NCBI GenBank assembly: GCA_013399695.1
Contig: VXAU01000295.1
Location: forward strand, 151,682-215,681
Length of the DNA: 64,000 nt
DNA from: Formicarius rufipectus
Lineage: Eukaryota; Chordata; Aves; Passeriformes; Formicariidae
Direction: 5' to 3'
A program made the translations under genes and the position numbers. Within the stretch, counting starts at the first letter, position 1, and every line of letters begins with the position of its first letter. Below are positions 12,835 through 23,700 of this stretch, piece after piece. The notes under the pieces were generated by a model that searched no databases, was not told where the DNA came from, and was given only the letters and a program-made list of their open reading frames with translations.

Positions 12835-12917
12835 GAGGGAGGAAGGAAAAGGGAGGAAAAGGGAGGAAAAGGGAGGAAAAGGGAGGAAAAGGGAGGAAAA
12901 GGAAGGAAAAGGAAGGA
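12835..12917. repeat. 10-bp polypurine minisatellite (GGGAGGAAAA)n
   Basis: Five perfect 10-bp units occupy 12851-12900, flanked on each side by variant units (GGAAGGAAAA). The whole 83 bp is purine on the plus strand. Each unit places an AAAA tract 10 bp from the next and a GGG 10 bp from the next with a 7-base loop. The sequence therefore satisfies both the phased-A-tract pattern for curved DNA and the simple G3N1-7 quadruplex pattern. The structural behaviour is inference from these patterns. Confidence 0.95.
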
Positions 12918-14050
12918 TTATTTGCATATTTGGGACACAGGAATTGTGAGAAGCTAGAACATATCACTTGTTTCTGGGTTTTATTTTTGTTATTTCAGTT
13001 CTTTTTTCAAAATTATTGTAAAAGAATTCAGGGCAAAGTAAAATCTGGTCTAACTGAAAATACTTATTTTTGTTTGCTCTTTGAACCAAACTGTTCTGTT
13101 GGCTTTGCATTGTTTATTTCACTTATAGTTGTAGGAGGAGATATAGATTTCAAAAATGTTTCTTAGCACCACATCAACCCTCTATTTCAGTATTCTGATT
13201 AACTTTATGGCAGAACTGTCTGAATATTATCAATCAATTGTTGAATGAGAAAATTTATTTTTAAACAAACAATCTCTATGGGTTTTTTTGTGTGTGTGTG
13301 TTGGTTTTGTTTTTGGTTTTTTGGGTTTTTTTGTGGGTTTTTTTTTTGCAGTTTCACTCAGAAATAGAAATAGGGAAACTTTATGAGTAAATCTGTAAAA
13401 TATTTCTGTAGTTTTCCTTTAAATGTTTTTCTTTTGGACAATCTGCACTATGATATTTCGTTAAAAATATTTTCTGAGGCAATAAACATATTTTTTGTTA
13501 AAAAAAAAAAAAAGCGACAAAGTTTTGCATAAATCTGCCAAAGCCCTGCTAAATATGGTTTTATTTTGTTTTATTAATATTTTTCCATTATATTTTTATA
13601 AAGCATTTTTTTCATCCAATGCCTTTGGAGAATGTCATTTCTATTCACTGCAAAAATTCACTTTCAAAACAATCCTTTTGGCAACAGGGAGGAAAATGCT
13701 ATCATCAGTACAGAAGCACTGTATCACATTACAAATGTTCCCTTCTATTAAGCTTTTTACTGTTGAGAACTAGAAATACTTACAAATTGTCAGGAAAGAT
13801 ACAGAAACACATTTGATACACCCAGCAGAACTAACAAGCTAAGGCTGCTTCATAACAGCCATAAAATCATGTGGAAAACCAATTCAATCTCCCTGCTTTG
13901 GATGAGCTTGTGACAGAATTTCATTCAAATTACTGGCAAGTCTTTACTTTCATACATGTTGGTCCAATCAAGTTTCTAGTGATTCTTCTGGGAGTAAAAA
14001 AGACAAAGCTGTAATGCTTCATGAAAACCCTGAGATGAAAATGACTATAT
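12918..14050. other. AT-rich non-coding DNA
   Basis: It contains the T/G tract at 13281-13348 and a 14-base A run at 13500-13513. The ORFs here (for example plus 13495-13773) begin in the A run and are not supported. Confidence 0.5.
13281..13348. repeat. T/G-rich low-complexity tract with short (TG)n
   Basis: T runs are interspersed with GG or GGG, and a five-unit TG run lies at about 13290-13300. The composition is the same as that of the other T/G tracts in this window. Confidence 0.8.
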
Positions 14051-14172
14051 AAGAAAAAATATGAAAGGAAAGGGAAAAGGGAGAAGCAAAAAAGAAAAAG
14101 GAAAAATGGTAAAAGAAAATGAGAAAATGGTAAAGGAAAAAGGAAATGAGAAAGGAAAAGGGGAAGGGGAAA
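14051..14172. repeat. Purine-rich low-complexity tract
   Basis: This stretch of about 120 bases is almost purely A and G (AAAGGAAAGGG, GGAAATGAGAAAGG, GGGGAAGGGGAAA), with occasional T. Unlike 12835-12917 it has no strict period. The opposite-strand ORF across it encodes only an F/S-rich string and is an artefact. Confidence 0.85.
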
Positions 14173-14304
14173 CTACTACAGAATAGAAAACAGAAGATAG
14201 AATATTTCTTCTCCATCTTTTTTCAGAATCTATCCCCCAAGAAGTAATTTGTGTTCAGTGAGGTCCAGGTCTACATTTTTAAGGGTTTACCAAGGTAAGG
14301 TTTG

Positions 14305-14469
14305 ATGGTTTGTTTCCAAGAGCAGAGAGGAAAATACGGTGACTTGCAGCCCACAACAGCACAGGTAAAGGAGAGTGGTGGTGGCTATTACAAGGTAAGT
14401 GAAAAAGAACTGAAGCAGCTTGGTAGGCTACAAAGGTTGGAGAGAGTGAATAATTTAGGATGTAAATGA
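14305..14469 (+). CDS. Unassigned 54-codon small ORF (weak candidate)
   Basis: An ATG at 14305 opens a frame that ends with TGA at 14467. The predicted peptide is charged and not homopolymeric (it contains TAQVKESGGGYYK). Two splice-donor-like sites lie inside it (CAG|GTAAAG at about 14365 and AAG|GTAAGT at about 14393), and a third (CAAG|GTAAGG) lies just upstream. It could instead be exon sequence spliced at those donors. I recognise no family. At this length chance is the default explanation. Confidence 0.1.
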   Translation: MVCFQEQRGKYGDLQPTTAQVKESGGGYYKVSEKELKQLGRLQRLERVNNLGCK

Positions 14470-14489
14470 TTTTGGATGTAAATGATTTT
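14458..14489. repeat. 16-bp tandem duplication
   Basis: Two perfect adjacent copies of GGATGTAAATGATTTT are present. It is a small local duplication. Confidence 0.9.
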
Positions 14490-14643
14490 ATTAGACCTTT
14501 GGTTGCTCTTGTTATTTTTTGCCTACCTTCTGCTTTTTTATGGATAGTTTAGGAATTAGGAGAACTCGGATGTGAGATGTTGTGAAACAAACATAAAATT
14601 ACTTTGCTTAAAATCTATTGCCTTAAGTAGAGAGGGGAGGGGG

Positions 14644-14682
14644 ATAAATAAATAAATAAATAAATAAATGGGAATAAATAAA
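14644..14682. repeat. (TAAA)n microsatellite
   Basis: About six TAAA/AAAT units are followed, after a GGG interruption, by two or three more. It is a simple tetranucleotide repeat. Confidence 0.9.
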
Positions 14683-14688
14683 GTTTCA

Positions 14689-14925
14689 CTATTCATCCTT
14701 CCTGTAACTCAAGCCAGGCTCATGGTGCACCACCATCTTTAGGCAGAGGCAGACAGACAAACTGACAGAGACACGAAACAGAGGTGTGTCCTTGGCTGGC
14801 TTTGGTTGTGTTGGGAAACTGATGTTGGCCACTGTATTGCTATGAGGATCTGAGTCTGTGACTCCTGCTGGGAGAACTATCTCTGAAGAAGCATTCCTTG
14901 CTGGCACTGCCTCTTCCTTGGCCAT
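14689..14925 (-). CDS. Unassigned 78-codon ORF with strong Kozak start (weak candidate)
   Basis: On the minus strand the ATG at 14925-14923 sits in GCCATGG, a strong vertebrate translation-start context. The frame stays open to a TAG at about 14689 and extends upstream without a stop to about 15015. Local GC is higher than in the flanks, and the peptide is mixed in composition (it begins MAKEEAVPARNASSE) without low complexity. I recognise no domain or family, and no promoter or splice frame supports it. It may be a chance ORF, a decayed exon or part of an unrecognised repeat. Confidence 0.15.
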   Translation of the reverse strand: MAKEEAVPARNASSEIVLPAGVTDSDPHSNTVANISFPTQPKPAKDTPLFRVSVSLSVCLCLKMVVHHEPGLSYRKDE

Positions 14926-15015
14926 GGCTGGAGTCCACCAGCTTGGCTCACCAGATCTTTTTGTGGTTTTCGTCCAGCTTGACTCTCTCCTGCAGTCATC
15001 CTCACCCCAACTCAC

Positions 15016-17410
15016 ACTTCGGATGACATAGTTCTCACAGCTGAGAATTCCTCCTCAACTTTGGTGTTCCCCTTTGCTGGAGAGTGGGAGTAGAGACAGA
15101 GAAACAGTGAGCACAAGAGAAACATTAATTTGTTTATTATGCTGAAATGCTTGTTAGACACAGACCTGCAGCAGTGGCACAATGGCTTTCTCCTCTTTGC
15201 TACAACATGGAAGAAAAATACTGAATGTTTCCCTTTTTTTGTTTAGTTGTGATGGCTTTTCTCTAAAATAATCCTAGGATCTGTTCTTGTTGTACATGAC
15301 AAATACACTCATAAAATATGGAATTTACTTCTTTGACAACAAAGGAGCATGATGGAGTTGATGTGGACTCAAGTACAGATTATGAGAAAATACTGTCACC
15401 TAGATCTGCTTCAACCACTCACAGCACTGTAAATAATGTTCATGGCATAGCAGTTGCTACAAATAATTATAAAATCATGTTTAATAGGTGATCTTAAACT
15501 TTCATTTCTAAGTAGCCATTTTCCTGTGATTATTATAAGACAAATGCAAAAATGTGATGTAAAGTATAGAATTCCCTATAGCCTTGGACAGCAATACAAT
15601 GAAGGGATGAAATAAAACTCTGACCTTTTAGATACTCACCTTAGGTGTTTCTCACAATGAAGAAATCCATAGGATTTCCACATAGTTGAATACATGTTAC
15701 ATAAAAACACAGAATAAAGATGAAATTTAGAGTGCTTTTAAACATATTGAGACTTTTCTCACTCTCTTTCAGTTTTTTATGGGCCAATGACCTTATCTTT
15801 TTAACAAAGTTGTTGCTATTTCTAGTGATTTTTCTTTGTTTTAATTTCCAACTACTATCAAATCATGTAACAGCTGCAGAAGTATGCTTTCTTGACAAAA
15901 ATATCAGTGAAGTTTGGCTGGTTTCTTTACAGTAGAGAATTTACAGCTGTAATTCATTTACATTTCTAGACTGAGAAGTATAATTTGTTCTATGAAACTA
16001 CATTTGGACTGTTGGACCAGGTTTTCTTTCCAACTGATACCTAAAAGTGGCGCAAAATTAAACAGCTTGCCTTCTCATATTTTATTTTGTGAATTTTGGG
16101 CTATTATTTTCGATATGGCTCTTGACTTTTTCTCTGGGTTTCTGAAAAAAAAACAAGTGAATATTTAGAGATTTGTTTTATCTTCTGCAAATCCTGAACT
16201 TGCTAAAAACGAGACTTAATCTGTAACCATCCTGCCAGTTATGATCATGATGATGTCTCAGTTTGACAGCGTAATCTTTTGTAGAGCTTTTCATCTTTTG
16301 CACAGACTTTCTTTCATCAGCCATCTCATCACCGTGATTGACTAAAGACTTAGCTGAGAAACTGCAAGAACAGCTGCAAGACTAGATAGGTCTCTGTTAA
16401 CAGGGATGGATTATGATACAGATCTTGAATGCTTGTGGTTATCAGTGGTTTCTATGGAATGGGGTTTATATTTCATGGCTGTTTATTTAAGGATTGGCAT
16501 AGCAGAATCTAGAGCAGATACGATGTTTCTTTGAGTAGATGGAATATAAGTAAGTTTATACATAAAATGATAGATATATATGTTCAGAGGAGTGTGGTTA
16601 GGTTATAAGCCCTAGCACTTAAAAGCTAGAGAATGGTAAAGTAATGTATCCTGTGCAAATCTTGGACTACACTGCAGTTTTTACTTCCCTGGCCTTCCCT
16701 TTTTTCTTCCTTCAGTAAATGTCTGCCTTTTTCAGTGTGCAGCCTGAACTGTGTTACTTCTTGTGCTCCTGTTCCTTCCTCTCCTCTGCCTTCCAAGTAG
16801 ATGAGCTAGGATGCACTTACCTGCCAAAATCATGTGCAACCAACTTGTGATACCCGATGCCATTGCTGATCTGTTGTCTTTCCACATCTTGTTTGTTATT
16901 CATTGTCCAAAATGTGTTCCACACCCCGTGTAATGCACGTGACTCAAGGTTTTCCCTAGATACAAAATTATTATTTTCCTCCTGGGCTTTCCTGTAGCCT
17001 GCTGTAGTCACCAAGTGATGCACAAACACCAATTAAGTTATTTTCACAACACACCAGTGAGACTGCATACTATTATTATACCAAATTTGCATGTAGAGAA
17101 CTAAGGCATGAGGAACCATGGTTCCATGTGTAAGCTATAAGCATCCTTAACTGTACAAGTCGAGATCATTCTTGTAACAGGGATGACCTATTAACTAAAT
17201 GAGGTAGGGTTGCTGTTGAAAAATAGTACATGATCTTGTAATTAAAGACTAAGTCACACCACGAGTGCCTGATAGAGTCAAAAAAACGTTATTCAAGCAT
17301 CTATAATTCTGATATTTCCTAATATTTCAAGATTAATTTATGGCCCTTAATTATGTATTTTAACCTAGCTAAGATTTGAAAAATCTAGGATTAACCCCAC
17401 GATAAATCAG
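15016..17410. other. AT-rich non-coding DNA
   Basis: No transposon or gene is recognisable. ORFs of about 71 codons (plus 15720-15935, minus 16817-17032) show no features. Confidence 0.5.
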
Positions 17411-17430
17411 AAAAAAAAAGAAAAAAAAAG
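17411..17430. repeat. A-rich tract
   Basis: Two consecutive AAAAAAAAAG units occur here. Confidence 0.85.
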
Positions 17431-17669
17431 GAAATTTCATTAGGTTGCATTATCCTGATTTTCATGTGTGTCATCAGCAGGGTGTGAGCCCTGCAGCCTC
17501 ACACTAGAGTCCTACTACACCTAGGCTGCCACAGACTGTTCTTCTGCAGAGGTCCAGACCCATCTGCTGCTAGCTAAAAGGCAATCTGAGAGGGAAAGAA
17601 CTGCAGGGTTTTTTATGGATCCATGAACACTCAGATAGGTGCTGTGAAACAACAGCCTGAAGTATTTGA

Positions 17670-17772
17670 GGGGTTGGGTTTTGTTTTGTGGTTTTGGTTG
17701 TTGTCAGTGGAGATGGGGGGAGGGGGGAGCGGGTTGTTTGTTCGGTTGGGATTTTTCTTTCTTTTTTTTGTG
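17670..17772. repeat. G/T-rich tract with two G6 runs
   Basis: GGGTTGGGTTTTG-type sequence surrounds GGGGGG-A-GGGGGG-AGC-GGG at 17715-17733. The overlapping ORF (plus 17623-17922) is a translation of this low complexity, with strings of G, F and L, and is not supported as a gene. Confidence 0.8.
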
Positions 17773-20700
17773 GATGAGCATTGGTTCCAGAGACATGGTT
17801 TTATCAGCAGGTTTCATGGACTTTTTTATAACATCAGAGACATATATGGTCAGTTTGAAGAGAAAGGCATTGACTTACTCACTTTCCTAAATATGACCCT
17901 TGACGTTGCACTTGTACATTGATCCCTGTTGGTCATATATGTTTTGAGCTGCCTCTAAAATTTCTCTTGTTACTTTGCTAATGTTTATAATACTTTCGAT
18001 ACTATGAACGTCTGCAGACTCCTAAAAGAAAAATCCATATCTTTCATAATGTCAGATGCACTAGGCAGTCACTGTGTGGAGAGTAGTATACTCCAGAACC
18101 TGGCCTAAAAATGAGAATTGCAAGATCTCACAACATTACATGCTAATTTATTCCTGAAGGAAGGCATTTTATTCCTCGTCATTGGTCCTGTTATCTTTAA
18201 TAACTTCTGTGATTTAATTGTGGGTTTGGTTTATCATTTGTGCAGGTGGCATTAGTCCAGCCTTCCAATATGCAAGAATGTATTTGCATTTTTATTTTGT
18301 CAAGAGACAATAAAAGCAATGAGTTCTATCTAAATGAGAAGCTTTGTTTTACCTTTTAGTTTGAAACCTGCCATCGACTCATTCATCTTGGCAGTCGGGC
18401 ACAAAGACAAATCAGGAGACTCTAATGATATCTAGATAAGTCATACAAATACCTTGTGCACATCAGCATCATGACTCAGTGTATCCGCCTAGCCTGTGAT
18501 TTATGCCATGCTAGTAACACATCCTGTTGATCCATTGGCTACACAGTGCAATACTGGCCTTGGAAAGGGAACTGGATAGTCTCTAGAGACATGGGCTTAT
18601 AGGAAAAATTAGAAACATTTATTATTATTACTATTTATGTTCATTTGTTTTTCCTGTGTGGAAAAGGATGATTTTCTTAGGGTTCTTTCACCTTCATTTT
18701 TTCTCCTGCTCCTATGGCTGTGAAAATCCAGGAAAATCTGCCAGCAGCTGGAGCTGTAGTTTTGTGCAGAAGCTCATGCAACAAAATCTCTGGAAATACC
18801 TCTCTATTTTATTCTTAAATAACTTTCTTTTAGCTACAGTATCACAAGTTAAAAAAAAAAAAAAAAAAAAAGTAAAACAGAAGTAACACCAAATCTTAAA
18901 AGGATTACTTTTTTAGAAGTTAGCTCAGAGGAATCTTTCCCTTGAATAATTTGCCTTGTTTGCTGACAATGACTAAGTCTCCTCCACAGCAATATTTGTC
19001 CTACTTATACAGAGTCCTTAAGGGTTTATAAAGTCTGCTCTCCCTCTAGTGCTGATGCTGACATATTTACACTCTGGAGATAAAAGGGAAACACATCTGA
19101 TGGCACATCAGAGGCAACATTTGATTATGTCAAACTCCTCTTCCCAAAGAATGACAACTTCTTTCCAGTTCTGCAACCACCTGTTGCACAAGCACTACAT
19201 GGGTTTGGTCTTTCATGGTAGGTACTGTGCATACTTTTAAAATGCTCAGTGCTCTCAAGCCCTGCTGAAGTCAGTGGAAACTGAAGTGCTGTTCTAAGAG
19301 TGATCAAAGCCGGGCCCAAGGGACACCCATACTGATGGTCAGAGTCATTATTAAGACTGAGTCAGGAAAAATATCTCTGAAATCTAAAGATGCAGCCAAA
19401 GCACAGCTTCAGACACGCAGTATGAGTGTTTTTCTACATGTACAGTCTCTCAGTTCTCAGCTACTCAAGGCTGTCCTCTGTCTTTAGTTCAGCAAAACAG
19501 TTGAGACAAATGCTTAAATTTAGGTGTGTGAATACTCACACTGAAATTGATACTATTACAGTCCTTTATTATTAAGAATTATTCTCTCCTCTATCCTTTC
19601 ATAGGTGAATTCTTCTTTCCCTCCCCTGAGGCACACAGCACAAGCTTGGAAAGCCCTTGTGAGCTTTCCCAGCCTGAGAATTCTCAGGAATATTTATCTG
19701 CATTTCTAGCTTTGTCCCTCCTGTAACCATTTTTTAAAAATAAAAGCTTACTCACTTGATTCTCAAGGGGGAAAGGAGGTCAGTAAGGTGGCAAGATTTT
19801 CCATTTTTTTTCTTTTCCCTTATTTTTAAAATCAATTATTTTTCTATAACTTTTATTTTTACCAGAGTCTCCTACTGAATTTTATAAAATACACTGCTTT
19901 ATATCAGCTACAGGCTTCTCAATGTCATTAACCTATTTAATACAATTTTGATTTTAATGTGCCAGTGTAAATCAAGAGCAAACTGGATATTTGAGCCATT
20001 ACTGCATCTTCATTGTTACCCTAAGAATTTATTTACCATACTTAGAGATATATTTATATATCAAAGCAAAAATCTTAGCTTTGTCTCTAGGAGGATTCTG
20101 TGGCTTTTCAATTAATTTACAAGATACAAAGTTTGACTTCAAGCCCCTGGGGTGCTCTGATCCCACACAGAACAGAGCAGTCCTTTCCAAAATAAGCTTG
20201 CTAACGTCAGAACCTCTTGTTGTTAAGAGAAGAAACAAGTGCAGCCTGGTAAAAGCATGCTGTTTCAACAAATCCGTTTGAACTGGCAGCCAACCTATCT
20301 AGAGACAATGGAAGTAGTTTTAAGCAATACATAACAAATTGTTACATCAGCCTGTTTTACTGGAGCCAAAAAAAAAAAAGTGGAGGGCTATTGAGGAAAA
20401 TAACAGGGGGCGAGAAAAAAACATGTCCTCTACTTAGAGAGACCGTATAATGTAAATGTGTTCTATCAGTCAGAAAATTAATGGAGGTGAGAATGACCTA
20501 CCCCAGGCTAATAATGTACAGTACAATCAAGTTCTCAAAAGAATTTCCAATTAAGCTTCTTTTTATTACCACACTAACCAAAGGCTCTACTACTGCATGG
20601 TACATTACTTTAAAGAAGTGAACAGTAATGTAGATCAGGGGTATGTATTCCAATCCCAACTAGGAGGAATGCTCCACAATATTGACTATCCTGTAGGAAC

Positions 20701-23700
20701 AGTGTGTAAATTCACCCATACTTTACAACACATACAATTCACATTCAGCTGCTTGGCCACCTGGATGGATCTCTGAACCACAGTCCTTTGTTTCTCTAAA
20801 CCATTAAAAACTAAAAACACTAGTCTTGCATTCTGACCTTCTTAAAGACACGTGCAAACACACACTCCTGAGAAGCTGAAACTGGAGTAAAATAAAAGAG
20901 AGTCCTAAGTCTTCACAGATTATAAAATGACACATGATACTGGTTGCATGGATAGGAATTAAAAATATGTCGCTTTTTCTAAGGTTTACAAGGTGTACAA
21001 ATAAATGGTAACTATCACATGTTTAAATAATGGCAGTGGAATTTTTTAATCCCTATTGTGTTATCATAGAAAGAAGAACTGTGGCTCCACAGAGTGGAAA
21101 TCTCCAATGAGTTTCTGCATGAGAAATTTGCCCTAGCAGGAAAACCACTGCATTTGTATGGTTGTTTCATTTAGCACATGTTTTATAGAAATTACTTACA
21201 TATCAATGAGACTGGCTTAATTTTTCTTCACAAAATCATTGTATCTTAAAAAAATATTGAAAGTTCAGGAGCACAAGAACAAGTTCTGGTGGTTTGTGTG
21301 TCCTACCTTTGCAATTTGTTGCATTTTGATTCCCTTTAAATCACTGCAGAATGCAATGCCAAGTATTAATGACCAATTTCCATAGCCTTTATGGATACAC
21401 ATGCATTTATACCAAAATTGTTCTGCTTTAAATCCCTAAAGTAAAAAGAAAATGTCTGTGCTCAAAAAAGATAAAGAATGTTCCTCATTTTAGAAAAGAG
21501 ATCTTGATTCAAGATCTTATATTTAATGCTCTTTTCATTGGCTTAGGAAAGTTCTGAATCAAGCCCCTATTTTATGGAACACACACAACTGACACTGACT
21601 TCAGGGACATTCCCCGACTTAAGGGCAGCTCTGCCTTTCTTGTATATATGATCATGCTAAGGGCTATGAGGAAAAGTTTTTTACATAGCATTATAAAAAA
21701 CTCCACCCAACATTTGCTCTTATCATTCAGCCAATACTGGAAAGAAAAATCAATTTTGCATGATCTCAAACTCATCTCCCTGGGACTTAGTAGAAAGACT
21801 TGGAATTTCACAGTGGTCTATTCGTTGATTGAATTATCTGCTCTCAGGGCCATATTCATGTTCCTGCTTACTATGTGGTTCTGCTGATTTTAACACTGAG
21901 CACCAAACTCTGCCTTGGTTTTCCGAGTAATCATTAAACTAATTAATTAGCATTAACTCTGAAAGGTACTGTGGTGCAAAACTCCATGTTAGCATAATGC
22001 ACTGTTAATGCTATTATTTAGTCCAATTGGAAATCAACTGGAAAAAAATTGTCCCTTAAATATGAGTTTATCTCAAGCAGGATCTTTTGAAATCATTTGC
22101 AACATGTAGCTGAATGAGACTCTAACTATATATAGATTTAGTAGACAAAATTTTCACAGGGTTTTATTTCAAGTTTTTATACAAAAGACCATGAAGGTGA
22201 AAGGTACAGTTATGCGGTCACAAGGCAAAGATTTAATGTCCCTCTAATAAGAAACATGGCCAATTCTGTTAAGTTACCTGAAGGAGAAAAGGCTGTTCAG
22301 TGAAGTGAGCATTAATCTGTCCTCAGGAGCCTGCTGCTTAATTCCTTGCTTTTCCAGGTACCTCCTCTGTGACTTTGTACGAGTCAGGTATATCCAGGTT
22401 CTAAAAGGGATTTCATTATCTGCTGCTAAAATCTCGTTTAATCTCAGTCAGCTGCCTTACGAAAATTACCAGGGGTGTATGATATCTCAGAATATTCCCT
22501 TCTCCACTTAAAAAATATCTATAACAATATTTACAGATGTTTCCTTGATATTACCGCCTGTTTAACCAACTTCAATACACAGTTCATTAAAGAAATTCCT
22601 TGATTTCTCTTGAAAAGCTGTTCTACTATTCACTTATCCTTAAATCAAATTCTGTGTTTCAAACCTGTACCAGAAATGTTCCAAGCCTCCCTTATTTATT
22701 TAGAAAATGAGGTGACTTTTACTATTTAAATGAATTGTTGCAAGAATAAAAAGACTTTAATTTGAAAAAGTTACATTAATCAAGTTTAGGTGCTGAAATC
22801 AATATAGTCCATATTTGAACAGCTTATGTCAGTAGGTAATCAAAACTAAGCACTGAAATCTGGGAAATTAACAAACAGTCCACACAAAGTAATTATCAGA
22901 AACATTCAAACAGAAGCAAACTACACAGGTTTTTGAATAAATTAAAATCTGTTGACAGCAACATATGCCTTTTTTTTCCTTAAATACAATTATTCCATAG
23001 AATCGATATATTTTTTTTTAAAAAAGGACTAAATTTATTTCATTTACCTTTGTTTGATTGTCTTCACCTCTCCCGTTAGAGAGGTTGAATGTGAAAATAC
23101 TATATGTAAACAATACACCCCACCCACTCAAAGCACAGTGATAGCATTGTTTTCAAAACTAATCTCTGGAAAAGCCTAACAGATGCTGACAAACAAGAAG
23201 TTTCAAAGGACGACATAATGTTATGTTTCCACAGCTTTTGAGCTGTTTTTTGAGCTTTATAGTTCACAACTCACATCTTCAATAAAAAGTTCACTTTTCT
23301 GATTTACAAATGTCAATTTTATTTCTATGAAAATATAAATAGCTAAAAAAAATGGAATTCAGGATTTTCATTACAATTTCTGCTTCATTACTGAATCATG
23401 AAAATGCTTGGACCTTGATTTACTGTCTTGGGGGAAACATATATTTTAGACTTGAAATATGGGAGAAAATTGCTTTCTATTTCGCCTTCCTAAAACCGGT
23501 TTAAGTTAATGCTTTTTTTCTCACCGTGAAAGACGAGGTTGGATTTCTTTGGCAGCTGCCATTCAAATGCAGTTTAAACAGCCTATTGCACAAATTTTGG
23601 AAAAGCAATCTCTTTATTATTTTTAGTGTTTCCTTTCCCACAACAGAATTTAAAATCTAATGTGCAAGTTAACAAGAGAATTTTTTTTCCTTGTTTCTTG

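Noticed and set aside
12810..13166. Plus-strand 118-codon ORF with a lysine/glutamate/glycine/arginine repeat.
   Set aside because: The repeat is the translation of the GGGAGGAAAA minisatellite, and the remainder is AT-rich with no domain.
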